Source: Polyangiaceae bacterium
GTDB taxonomy: Bacteria; Myxococcota_A; Polyangia; Polyangiales; Polyangiaceae
Length of the DNA stretch: 64,000 nucleotides
NCBI GenBank assembly: GCA_022842465.1
Contig: JALHPN010000008.1
Span: 23,254-87,253, forward strand
Direction of reading: 5' to 3'
Below the pieces are notes generated by a model. The model was not told where the DNA came from, ran no database searches, and saw only the letters and a list, made by a program, of their open reading frames with translations. The position numbers were made by a program, and so were the translations under genes. Shown here piece after piece: positions 27,601 through 34,927 of the stretch. Position 1 is the first letter of the stretch. The number at the start of each line of letters is the position of its first letter.

Positions 27601-28180
27601 GCGCCTCATCGGCCTCCTTCGCGTGGGCGGCGAGCTGCTCCCGGAGCCTCGCGAGCTCGTTGTGAAGCGCGGGGCTCGCCGCCTCGGTCTTCGTGGGCGC
27701 GGTCGGCGGCACGAACGGCCCCGGATCGAACTTGCGGTTGTTGCCGTAGGTCCGCTGGAACCAGACGCCCAGCTCCCGCGCCATCCGTAGCTGGTGGAGC
27801 GCCTCGGTGGCGTCGCCGCGGTTCTCGTGGACGGCCGCGTTCCCGGCCCGCCGCATGTCGTGAAAGAGCGAGCGCTGGGTCGCTCCGATGACGTTCCTCT
27901 CGAACAGCCGATCGACGAGCGTCTGCTGGGTCTCGTTCGGCAGAGGCAGGAGACCGATCTTCGCGGCCGCGCGCTTGGCGAGCACCTCGGCGAAGAGGCG
28001 GAGCTTCGCGATGCTTGTCGGCGGATCGCTCGCGAAGTGCTCCTCGGCCTGCGTGGCGAGGGCCACGAGTCGCGCGTCGTGATGCGCGAGGTAGGCGAAG
28101 TTCGGAGAGGGTTTGCTCGGCACCGCGTCGGCCCCCCGGATCCAGCCCGGCGAGGGAACCCCTCCGTCCGCCGGCACCAT
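24608..28180 (-). CDS. hsdR: Type I restriction-modification endonuclease/translocase subunit R
   Basis: 1190 residues. Residues ~30-140 resemble DUF4145 (HEPN-like, with RRAGNAAVHE near 110-119). A long Ala/Glu coiled coil spans ~165-275. The nuclease core has RADYVLF and VVEAKR (Asp 351, Glu-Ala-Lys 365-367). The SF2 translocase follows with Walker A ATGTGKT (510-516), DECH (619-622), TATP near 664 and an IGRATR motif VI. The C-terminal ~250 residues bind the HsdM/S complex. First gene of the eight-gene operon, so the promoter should lie in 28181-28347. Confidence 0.95.
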   Translation of the reverse strand: MVPADGGVPSPGWIRGADAVPSKPSPNFAYLAHHDARLVALATQAEEHFASDPPTSIAKLRLFAEVLAKRAAAKIGLLPLPNETQQTLVDRLFERNVIGATQRSLFHDMRRAGNAAVHENRGDATEALHQLRMARELGVWFQRTYGNNRKFDPGPFVPPTAPTKTEAASPALHNELARLREQLAAHAKEADEARAQIEAIRLTAEKEAKDRLSAEERAAKAREDAAIWEALASEQMVAREKATTTNEARSRELEDQNRKLAAELAALQAAAEAAPAPVVREAIERAAEASDAIVLDEAATRKVIDHQLRVAGWEADSANLTFERGARPTRGKNLAIAEWPTVVDGKEGRADYVLFAGLQVLAVVEAKRKHKDVAGVIPQAKRYSRGYVVKGDEAPPPGGPWCRDPAKGEPGLRVPFLFATNGRPFLRQLKTKSGIWFLDARRAANHSAPLEGWYSPEGLLDLLKQDVDDAHAKLEVEPMPYIDREYQRKAILAVEKALADGRRELLVAMATGTGKTRTCIGLTYRLLKTKRFRRVLFLVDRNALGKQTADALKDLRLENLQTFTDIFDVKELADLKPDRETKLQIATIQAMVKRVLGPHDDESEKNIPPVDQYDCIVVDECHRGYLLDRELSEREFQFRDEDDYISKYRRVLDHFDAVKVGLTATPALHTTEIFGAPVYSYSYREAVIDGFLVDHEPPIRIVTKLAQDGIHYKAREEVLVLDRATQTVNKEELPDELAFEVDAFNRRVITEGFNRAVLGEIVNHIDPEQDEKTLIFAATDEHADMVVLLLKELFAAKYGSVDDDAILKITGATDRCLEAIRRYRNERQPSVAVTVDLLTTGIDVPKIANLVFLRRVRSRILYEQMIGRATRLCPEIGKERFRIFDAVDLYSAIKDMTDMKPVVVNPLVTFEQLVKEIVTGKEEEMRRESIEELVAKLQRKRRALKGQAEEKFETAAGMPVGEALAFLKSASVGDVAAWLASQTALAPYLDRATGNGAYKVVVSERVDEIREITRGYGKHQSRPPVDYLEDFRAFIEGNLNKLPALLVVTQRPRDLTREDLKSLKLALDEAGYNEAYLQSAWREAKNEDVAATIIGFVRKLAIGSPLIPYAERVERARVRVLQSGKFTEPQKKWLDRICAQLKIETVVDRAALDTGEFKARGGFAHLNKAFDGKLEAVLGDLADEVWKDAG

Positions 28181-28347
28181 GCCCGCGAGCCCGTGAGAGG
28201 CTCAGCATCAGAGGCTACACGCGATCGCGCGTCTCATGTGGCCGATGTCGCGCCGAGAGCCCTCTCGGTTTTCACAATGTGGTGTGTCTGCGAATCGCGG
28301 ATGCCGTGCCGGGAAACGTCGCTCGGAAACGGACTTTCGCGTCTCGG
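28181..28347 (-). promoter_or_regulatory. Presumed promoter region of the hsdR operon
   Basis: 167 bases between the serine recombinase stop and the hsdR start, both on the minus strand. This is the only non-coding gap upstream of the eight-gene operon. It contains a modestly AT-richer stretch (TTTTCACAATGTGGTGTG near 28269), but I cannot assign -35 and -10 boxes with confidence. Confidence 0.4.
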
Positions 28348-29106
28348 TCAACTTGAAGAGGCGGGGGTGCCCTCGGTGCTCGCGCGCCACGGGCTGTCGC
28401 AGCTCTGCCGACGGAGCACTCGGTGGACCGTAACCGGGCGCCACTCCCCGCCTCGCTTGGTGGGCCGGCCCTCGTTCGTGAGCGCAGAGGCGATCGCGCG
28501 CAGCGAGAGGCCATGCCCTCGCAGCTCGATGATCCGGTTAACGGTCGCGAGCTCGTCATCGAGCTTGTACACGAGGAGGCGCCCGTCGGCGTCGCGCTCG
28601 TCCGCGCGCGTCCACCCAAGCGCGGGGCGGCCGAGCCGAACCCCCTCGCGGCGGAGATGCGCGAGCGCCTCGCGTGTCCGCTCGGAGGTCGCCTCGCGTT
28701 CCCACTGTGCGACGGACGTCAGAACGTTCAAGACGAGGCGTCCTGCTGCCGTGCGGGTGTCGATGGCGTCGCCAACGGAGAGCAGGGAGAAGCGCGCGCC
28801 GAAGTACTCGTCGACGAGCGTGCCCAGATCGCGAACCGAGCGAGTGAGCCGATCGAGCTTCACCACGAGCAGCCCGCTCGCGCGTCCGTCCGCGAGGGCC
28901 TTGAGGGCGACTTGAAGGCCGGGACGCGCGAGCGTCTTCGCCGAGTAGCCGGCGTCTTCGATGACGTCGACGAGCTCGAGGTCGAGCGCGAGGGCGTACG
29001 CCGCGAGCTTCTGCCGTTGGGCCTCGAGCGACACGCCGCCGTCGGCCTGACCCTCCGTGGAAACCCGAACGTACCCGATCACCTTTTCCCGTTGTCCGTG
29101 CGCCAT
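28348..29106 (-). CDS. Serine recombinase (resolvase/invertase family)
   Basis: 252 residues. The N-terminal resolvase domain has VIGYVRVSTEGQ with the nucleophilic Ser at 16, and LLVVKLDRLTRSVRDLG and EREATSERTREAL further on. Residues ~160-240 form a compact recombinase-type DNA-binding region (GLSLRAIASALTNEGRPTKRG, then PVTVHRVLRR). It resembles stand-alone resolvases carried by islands rather than the large integrases, which are about twice this length. It lies upstream of and parallel to hsdR, divergent from the ADP-ribosylglycohydrolase gene. It may have moved the restriction operon or act on an inversion, but no flanking sites were found. Confidence 0.9.
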   Translation of the reverse strand: MAHGQREKVIGYVRVSTEGQADGGVSLEAQRQKLAAYALALDLELVDVIEDAGYSAKTLARPGLQVALKALADGRASGLLVVKLDRLTRSVRDLGTLVDEYFGARFSLLSVGDAIDTRTAAGRLVLNVLTSVAQWEREATSERTREALAHLRREGVRLGRPALGWTRADERDADGRLLVYKLDDELATVNRIIELRGHGLSLRAIASALTNEGRPTKRGGEWRPVTVHRVLRRQSCDSPWRASTEGTPASSS

Positions 29107-29177
29107 GAGTTCCGACGTTCACCATCGATCGGACCCGAGACGACCGTTTCGTGAACGCGGGACCGGGAGGTGCAGGG

Positions 29178-30284
29178 ATGATGCAGGGAATGGACCAGGG
29201 GGATCGAACGGCGGCGCGCGTCAAAGGGTGCTTCCTCGGCGGCGCCGTCGGGGACGCGCTCGGCGCCCCGGTGGAGTTCATGGCGCTGACCGACATCCGG
29301 CGACGGTTCGGGCCGGCCGGGATCCAGGACTACGTGGAGGCGTACGGCCGCGTGGGGGCGATCACGGATGACACGCAGATGACGCTCTTCACCGCCGAGG
29401 GACTCGTGCGTGCGTACGTGCGCCAAGCGCTCAAGGGCATCTGCGCGCCGGAAGCCGTCGTGCAGCATGCGTATCTGCGATGGCTGCTCACGCAGGGCGT
29501 GAAGCCGCAGGCGGAGATCGCCACCAGCGGCGTGACCACGTGGCCGGACGGCTGGCTCGTGCGGGAGCGCCAGCTCTGGGCACGCAGAGCGCCGGGGAAC
29601 ACTTGCCTCGCCGCGCTCGGCGAAACGATCACGCTCAGGGAGCGCGCGAAGAATGACAGCAAAGGGTGCGGGACAGTCATGCGTGTCGCCCCGGTCGGTC
29701 TCGTCTGCCGGCCGTACGGCGACGGCGGCCGGTCCCCCGCCTACGAGCTCGGGGCGGCCGTGTCGGCGCTGACTCACGGGCACCAAGCTGCCATCACTGC
29801 GGGCGGGGCGTTCGCCCTGCTCATCTCCTTCCTCATGGAGGGCCTCGCGCTCGATCGGGCACTGCGGGCAATGGCCAGCGTCGTTCGCCCGATGCCCGGC
29901 TCCGGCATCCTCACGCGCGCGATCGACATGGCCTTGAGGCTCGTGGTCAAGGGCCGCGAGGCATCGGCCGAGGAGGTCGAGAGCCTCGGCGGAGGCTGGG
30001 TCGCCGAGGAAGCACTCGCCATCGCCCTCTACTGCGCTCTCCGGGCCGAGAGCTTCGAGCATGGCGTCCGCCTCGCGGTGAATCACTCGGGCGACTCCGA
30101 TTCGACGGGGAGCCTGACGGGGCAACTCCTGGGAGCGGCATGGGGCGCCGAGGTCGTCCCGGAGCGCTGGCTCGCCGACCTCGAGCTACGAGACCTGATC
30201 GAACGCATCGCCGACGACCTCGTTGCGGTACGAAACGAGACGCTCGATCCCGATGCGGCGTGGTCTCGGTACCCGGGGTGGTGA
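29178..30284 (+). CDS. ADP-ribosylglycohydrolase family protein
   Basis: 368 residues. GGAVGDALGAPVEF near residue 20, AITDDTQMTLFTAEG at 61-75 and NHSGDSDSTGSLTGQLLGA near 300 are the DraG/ARH signature with its two-metal acidic residues intact. Such enzymes remove ADP-ribose from proteins, nucleic acids or small molecules. ATG 29178 is preceded by a GGGAGG site eight bases away; GTG 29151 is in frame but less likely. It is divergent from the serine recombinase gene. No ADP-ribosyltransferase partner is seen in the window. Confidence 0.88.
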   Translation: MMQGMDQGDRTAARVKGCFLGGAVGDALGAPVEFMALTDIRRRFGPAGIQDYVEAYGRVGAITDDTQMTLFTAEGLVRAYVRQALKGICAPEAVVQHAYLRWLLTQGVKPQAEIATSGVTTWPDGWLVRERQLWARRAPGNTCLAALGETITLRERAKNDSKGCGTVMRVAPVGLVCRPYGDGGRSPAYELGAAVSALTHGHQAAITAGGAFALLISFLMEGLALDRALRAMASVVRPMPGSGILTRAIDMALRLVVKGREASAEEVESLGGGWVAEEALAIALYCALRAESFEHGVRLAVNHSGDSDSTGSLTGQLLGAAWGAEVVPERWLADLELRDLIERIADDLVAVRNETLDPDAAWSRYPGW

Positions 30285-30295
30285 TCGTCGGAGGC

Positions 30296-30475
30296 ATGCC
30301 CCAAGCCCGTTCGGACAAGCTCCTCGCCCAAGCTCTGCGCCTCGCCCGCAAAGGGCTCGAAGAGCGCGCGAACGCCGAAGACCTCGAGGAGCTGGCGCTC
30401 GTCGTCCTCGAGCTCGACGAGGCGATCGTCGTCGACGGCGGACGCGGGCCGAAGCGATGGTGCCGGCCCCTGTGA
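30296..30475 (+). CDS. Small hypothetical protein
   Basis: 59 residues, helical and charged (KLLAQALRLARKGLEERANAEDLEELALVVLELDEAIV). Starts 12 bases after the ADP-ribosylglycohydrolase stop with GGAGG almost touching the ATG; GTG 30278 or 30281 are in-frame alternatives that would couple it to that gene. Function unknown. It converges with the XRE regulator gene. Confidence 0.5.
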   Translation: MPQARSDKLLAQALRLARKGLEERANAEDLEELALVVLELDEAIVVDGGRGPKRWCRPL

Positions 30476-30543
30476 GGGCGCGGTTTAGAGCGCTCCTCGT
30501 CGCGTTTAGACAGCGCCGCACTCCGTATAGACCGCACGAACGT

Positions 30544-30792
30544 TCACCGCGAGGCCCCAACGCGCTTCTTGAAGTACCGCGGCGCCAGGAGCTGCCACGG
30601 CTCGACCTCGAGCGCCGCTGCCACCTTCGCGAGCCAGTCCGTCGTGGCGCTCGACGTCCCTGCAAGCACGTTGAACATCTGCGCGCGGGAGACGGTCGCG
30701 AAGTCGGCCAGAGCGTTGATCGTCACCCGCTTTCGCTTCGCGGCGGCGCGGATGTTCTCCGCGACCACGGCTCGCAAAGCATCGGCGTCCAC
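30544..30792 (-). CDS. XRE-family helix-turn-helix regulator
   Basis: 82 residues. Residues ~10-65 form a Cro/C1-type HTH: VAENIRAAAKRKRVTINALA, then FATVSRAQMFNVLAGTSSAT and WLAKVAAALEVEPWQLLAP. Probable DNA-binding regulator of its own promoter and the divergent lipoprotein gene. An inverted repeat directly in front of its start and a second palindrome close by are candidate operators. Confidence 0.85.
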   Translation of the reverse strand: MDADALRAVVAENIRAAAKRKRVTINALADFATVSRAQMFNVLAGTSSATTDWLAKVAAALEVEPWQLLAPRYFKKRVGASR

Positions 30793-30793
30793 G

Positions 30794-30841
30794 TCCCGGA
30801 CGCTAGGTAGAGTCCGGGATGGTGGACTCCAATATACTGGA
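30794..30841. promoter_or_regulatory. Candidate operators between the XRE gene and a divergent gene
   Basis: TCCCGGAC at 30794-30801 and its perfect complement at 30812-30819 form an inverted repeat directly next to the regulator start. A second imperfect palindrome TCCAATATACTGGA occupies 30828-30841 in an AT-rich patch likely to be a promoter. The arrangement suits a small HTH dimer controlling both directions. Confidence 0.55.
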
Positions 30842-30879
30842 CTATCTTCGCCAATTCACTCGAACGAGAGGGGTGCTCG

Positions 30880-31967
30880 ATGCTCAAGACGTCGCTCGTA
30901 TGCGCGGTTCTCCTTGGTCTGCCTGCTGTCGCCGCGTGCCGCCCGAAGACGGATCCGAGTGCTGGTGCCACGCCCGACGCGGAGGCGGCGCCGAGCGCCG
31001 TCGCGCCAGCCCGTCCGGCGTTGCCGCCGGAGCCCGCGCCTCCGGTCGCCGATAAGGCCGGCGAAGTCCCCGACCTCGAGGCGAAGGTCGCCGCGGACAA
31101 GGCTTACGCCGCGGTCTGGATGGGCCCGCGCGCCGACCTCAACGCGTTCCTCTCGTATGTGAGCGAGCTTCTCGCCACCGGCGGCGCTCCGACGCCGCTG
31201 GCGAGCGCGGTCAAGGCCAAGAAGCTCCAGGACCCGGCCATAAGCTCTTCATGATCTTCGCACGCGTCGGGAAGTTCCCCGATGACTTCGCGAAGAAGCT
31301 TGCCGCGCACCTCGACACGACGAAGGGTGAGCCGCACGCGGGAACGTGGTCCGCCTTCACGAAGGGCGGTCCCATGCATGACTACGCGGCGCTTGCGGCG
31401 TGGTCGCGTCCCGAGGACGCGAGGCTTCTCCGCGAGCACATCGCATCGCGGCAAAGCGGCGCTGGGCCGTTCGGGTGGGAGGGGTGGCAGGGGACCGGGG
31501 AAGCGCCCCGTCCCTGGCTCGTCGAGGAGAAGGCTGCGCTCGATCGGGTCGCCATCGTCGACAAGCTCACGGCCGAGGAGGAGCAGCGCCGTAACTCGTT
31601 GCAGGCCGTCGCCAAGAAGGAGGCCGCGGCGAAGGCGGAGCTGGCCTCGGCGGTGTCGGTCACGGCGAAGGAGCTCTTCGCCGCGTACGAGGCGAACGAG
31701 GTGAGCGCCGACCAACTGTACAAGTCGAAGAAGCTCCTCGTGAGCGGCACGGTGTCGTCGATCGACAAGGGGGGCATCACCGGCGAGGCGATCCTGTTGA
31801 AGCTGGCGACGCCGAATGAGTTCATGCCCGTGACTGCATCCATGGAGGACGAGGAGAAGGCAAAGGCGGGCAAGCTCGCGAAGGGCGAGCAGGTTCGGCT
31901 CTTCTGCACGGGTGGCGCCATGAAGGTGATCGGGTTCATCCAGCTCTCGGACTGCACCCTGCGATAG
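30880..31967 (+). pseudogene. Lipoprotein gene with a probable frameshift, C-terminal OB-fold-like domain
   Basis: The first frame (30880-31254) encodes a signal peptide with lipobox (PAVAACR), a Pro/Ala linker and a helical region ending LQDPAISSS. A second frame running to 31967 reads GHKLFMIFARVGKFPDDF across 31236-31290, a natural continuation. One missing base near 31235 (CCCGGCC for CCCGGGCC) would join them into a 362-residue protein. The C-terminal ~100 residues (LFAAYEANEVSADQLY, KLLVSGTVSSI, VRLFCTGG) look like a tRNA_anti-like OB-fold. It may be a true inactivating mutation or a sequence error. Confidence 0.65.
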
Positions 31968-32119
31968 GGGTCTGCCGGCGACCGCGGGAGCGGGTCCGCG
32001 AGATCGAGCACCACGTGTCGGCGGATGCACGACCTCTGCGGCGGCGCGCTACCGTCGGTCGCGGCGCCCCGGTCGGGCTCGGTCGCGTGCGCGTGCGCCG
32101 GGCGCGCACGCGCAGAGGC

Positions 32120-32160
32120 GCTTCCTGTTCGCATACGCGACGTTTCCTGCTCATACGCGC
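32120..32160 (+). repeat. Two iteron-like direct repeats
   Basis: Two adjacent units of about 20 bases share TTCCTG followed by ATACGCG: CTTCCTGTTCGCATACGCGA and GTTTCCTGCTCATACGCGCT. A further ATACGCG occurs at 32251. They lie about 400 bases from the end of the primase/helicase gene and could bind an initiator. Confidence 0.4.
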
Positions 32161-32508
32161 TCGCGTCGGAGGCCAAGCTCGCGGGACTGCTCCATCTTGT
32201 CGGTGATCGATACGGCCGTTCGTGGCGCCCTCGAACGCGGAACGTGACCAATACGCGCCCGAACCTGCATTCGGTTCTCGTATCGCCAGCGTAAGAGGCG
32301 CGCTTCGAGGGTTCGGACCGTGCGAACGTGCCTCCGATGCGTTCGTTTGCGTCCAGATGTGGACACGTCGCGTGCGACTCCGATGCCGGAGCGGCGCCCC
32401 CCGGAACCCCTGCCGGTCAGGACGGCGGCTTTGCGGGCATCACGGCTCGTGTCTGGGCATCGGCGAGACGGGGCCGCAAGCCAGATGGTCCTGGTCCGCA
32501 TCGTCACG

Positions 32509-32550
32509 ACCGTCATCGTCGTCATCGGCGGCAATGACGATGATGACGGT
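32509..32550 (-). terminator. Hairpin downstream of the primase/helicase gene
   Basis: ACCGTCATCGTCGTCA at 32509-32524 pairs with 32535-32550 with one mismatch, around a 10-base loop. It lies 12 bases past the primase stop. No T-run follows, so factor-independent termination is uncertain. Confidence 0.4.
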
Positions 32551-32562
32551 CATGACGGTTGC

Positions 32563-34821
32563 CTAGAGCTTGCGTACGAGCTCGATGCGGCGTTGCGTGG
32601 CCACGCGGGTCGTCTTGACGCCGACACCGACCTCACGAAGCGTCGGGGCCAGCCGCCGGAGACGGTTCGCGAGGCTGGGGGGTGCGCTCGGAAGCTCACG
32701 ACGCCCCTCTGCATCGGCGCGGTCGCGGAGTTCGGTCAACAGCTCCGTTGCCGAGCCCGACCAGTGACCGCCGGTCGTCTGGAGGAAGTCGATGATTGCG
32801 TTTCCGAGTCCGTCCACCTCAAGCGCGAGAGCCGTCGCTTCGGCCTTGGAGCGCTCGAGGGCGCGGTGCAGATCCTTCTCCGAATAGCCGAGGGCCGGGA
32901 GCCCAGCAGCGGCCCAGCGAACGAAGTCTGCCATGCGCGGCGTGCTCGTCAGCTTGACCGTCGCTTCGTCGCGAAGCGCCATCGCCGCCCCATCGAGCAA
33001 TGCGCCGAGGATGTCGGGGAGCGAGCGCTTCAGCTTGTCGAACATGTGCGCTTCGGCCTGCCGCTGGCTCGGAGGGATCTCTGCGAGGGGAACGAGCAGC
33101 GCGCGGTCGGCGAGGTCCGGTCGCGTAAGAAGGTCGTCGATCCCGTTCAGGATCATGGGACGGCTTGCGTAGAAGATCGTCTCGTCGGCGTCAGAGTACA
33201 GCTTCCGCGTGGCGAACGCGCTGCCGGTCGCGAGCCGGCAGAGGGCATCGCTCAGCCAGTCCGAGAGGCCGGAGAGGTTGTCGTAGGCGAGCAACCATCC
33301 ATTCCGTGCAGCGATGACCAGGTCCTGCTCGCTACGTGGAGGCGCTCGGACGGGAGCGGCATTCGGGTCGATGAGCGCGCGAAGGATGCGCGCGGTCGTC
33401 GACTTCGCGGAGCCGTGCCGGCCCTGGAGAACGAGCACGGGGAAAGGGCCGCTCGGCCGGAGAGCGGCGAGGAGCCATGCCAGGATGAGCATATAGTTCG
33501 CGCTGGCGCCGCGGTTGAGGAACGACAGTATCTCGTAGACGTCTCCCCCTGGAGTCGGCGTCGGAAGCTCAAGGATGCCGTCCGGCCGAAGGAAGTTCAC
33601 CGGGCAGGAGGTGACGATGCGCCACCCGGCCGTGTCGACTTCGACGGCTTCGTGGCGTTCGTTCGCGAGATCGAGGTAGATGCGACCGGAGTGAGCGGCC
33701 ACTCGAACGGCGACTTCCTCGTGGGGGGAGTCGTGGAGAGCGATCCCCTTCAGAGTCGCGAGCGCCTCGTTCTTCGCGGTGCTCGCTGCGCTCCTCCCAT
33801 ACACCTTGAAGTGGAGGCTGCCGAGGAAGAGGTCGAAGGCACCCGACCGCAGCTGCATGACCGAACCATTGCTCGCGCGTGCGTACGGCGTGCGCACCGA
33901 GTCGTGGAAGAAGGTGCAGTGTTCGCGCGCGAGCGCGACCAGCAGGTCGGCCTGCTTCTTCGGCGCGCCTTCCGCCGACGCGGCAACGTCCCCGCCGATC
34001 CTGAGCCAGTCCTTCGCCTGACGAACAACCGCTTCGCCGAGCAGCTTCTCGAGCGTGGGCCACCCCGTGACCTCGTCGCCCTCGGCGAGTTTCTTCGCGG
34101 TGTCCGACACGGACTTCACTCGCTCCGACGCTTCTTCATCGCGTGCAGCCGCGGCTACGGCGCGGATGAACGCCTCCGTCCCAGCTGCGGACCAACCCGC
34201 GCGGAGGAGGCCGCCCGCTACGGCGAGGCTCGCGTCGTGGCGCGTCCCCTTCGGCCAGTGACGCGCGAGTAGCGCAGCGGCGGCGACGCGGCCGAACATC
34301 TCGATGAGCATCGCCGGCTCGACGGTGGCGGGGTCCGGGGTCGTCGTCGCCGACCACCTGATCGACTCGCCGGAGGGGTGCGTCGAGCCCGGAAAAACCG
34401 TCTGATGCCCCTCGCCTCGGAACTCGACGAGCATCTGGCCGTCGCTCCGGTCGACGTACTTCGTCGTCGGGCAGCCGTCGGCGTAGAACAGGTAGTGGGA
34501 ATCGGGGCGGCTCGTGCGGCCGAACCTGCACGTCGTCGGCAACAGGACGTTGGCGGCGATCACCGCCTCGTCGCAGTCCATGTCGCCGTCGATGAGCCCG
34601 CCGCTCGCACCGCCCAGGAGGACGCCGATGTTGCCCGGGCCCTCACCGAAGTGCACCTCGACGGTGTTCTCGTCGATCCGCGTGTTCTGCCAATCCTTGA
34701 AACCGGGGTTCTTCTTCCGATGCGGAATCGGGATCGGGCTCCACCCGCGCCCGACGTACCCGAGCGCAACCTCCACCGGCTGCGGCCGCGCGCGGCTCTT
34801 CGTGCTCTGCTTGCTCTTCAT
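32563..34821 (-). CDS. Primase-polymerase/helicase replication protein
   Basis: 752 residues. The first ~180 residues match the bifunctional primase-polymerase domain: ALGYVGRGWSPIPIPHRKKNP, SGGLIDGDMDCDEA (metal Asp residues) and DSHYLFYAD. A VirE/D5-like ATPase follows, with Walker A QGRHGSAKSTTARILR near 465-480 and WLLAYDNLSGL downstream. Such proteins replicate satellites, integrative islands and plasmids. ATG 34821 has a GAGAGG site upstream. Its presence suggests that the excised island can replicate. Confidence 0.86.
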   Translation of the reverse strand: MKSKQSTKSRARPQPVEVALGYVGRGWSPIPIPHRKKNPGFKDWQNTRIDENTVEVHFGEGPGNIGVLLGGASGGLIDGDMDCDEAVIAANVLLPTTCRFGRTSRPDSHYLFYADGCPTTKYVDRSDGQMLVEFRGEGHQTVFPGSTHPSGESIRWSATTTPDPATVEPAMLIEMFGRVAAAALLARHWPKGTRHDASLAVAGGLLRAGWSAAGTEAFIRAVAAAARDEEASERVKSVSDTAKKLAEGDEVTGWPTLEKLLGEAVVRQAKDWLRIGGDVAASAEGAPKKQADLLVALAREHCTFFHDSVRTPYARASNGSVMQLRSGAFDLFLGSLHFKVYGRSAASTAKNEALATLKGIALHDSPHEEVAVRVAAHSGRIYLDLANERHEAVEVDTAGWRIVTSCPVNFLRPDGILELPTPTPGGDVYEILSFLNRGASANYMLILAWLLAALRPSGPFPVLVLQGRHGSAKSTTARILRALIDPNAAPVRAPPRSEQDLVIAARNGWLLAYDNLSGLSDWLSDALCRLATGSAFATRKLYSDADETIFYASRPMILNGIDDLLTRPDLADRALLVPLAEIPPSQRQAEAHMFDKLKRSLPDILGALLDGAAMALRDEATVKLTSTPRMADFVRWAAAGLPALGYSEKDLHRALERSKAEATALALEVDGLGNAIIDFLQTTGGHWSGSATELLTELRDRADAEGRRELPSAPPSLANRLRRLAPTLREVGVGVKTTRVATQRRIELVRKL

Positions 34822-34927
34822 GTGACCTCTCGGCGACCGCGCTTCTGAACGCGCGTGACGTGGATCACGTATGCCGCGGCCGCCGTACGCGACCACGGCA
34901 CGCGCTTCGTGCTGTAGAGATCGCTGT

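Larger units (their letters stand above)
31968..32562. other. Long non-coding region beside the primase gene
   Basis: About 595 bases without a convincing gene. It holds a pair of iteron-like repeats (32120-32160), a third ATACGCG at 32251-32257, and an imperfect hairpin just past the primase stop (32509-32550). An island origin of replication here is possible but unproven. Short open frames on both strands lack coding character. Confidence 0.45.

Noticed and set aside
32151..32534. Minus-strand frame of 127 codons in the gap after the primase gene
   Set aside because: Composition is Arg-rich and Thr/Met repeats at its start come from the hairpin sequence; no ribosome binding site or domain.
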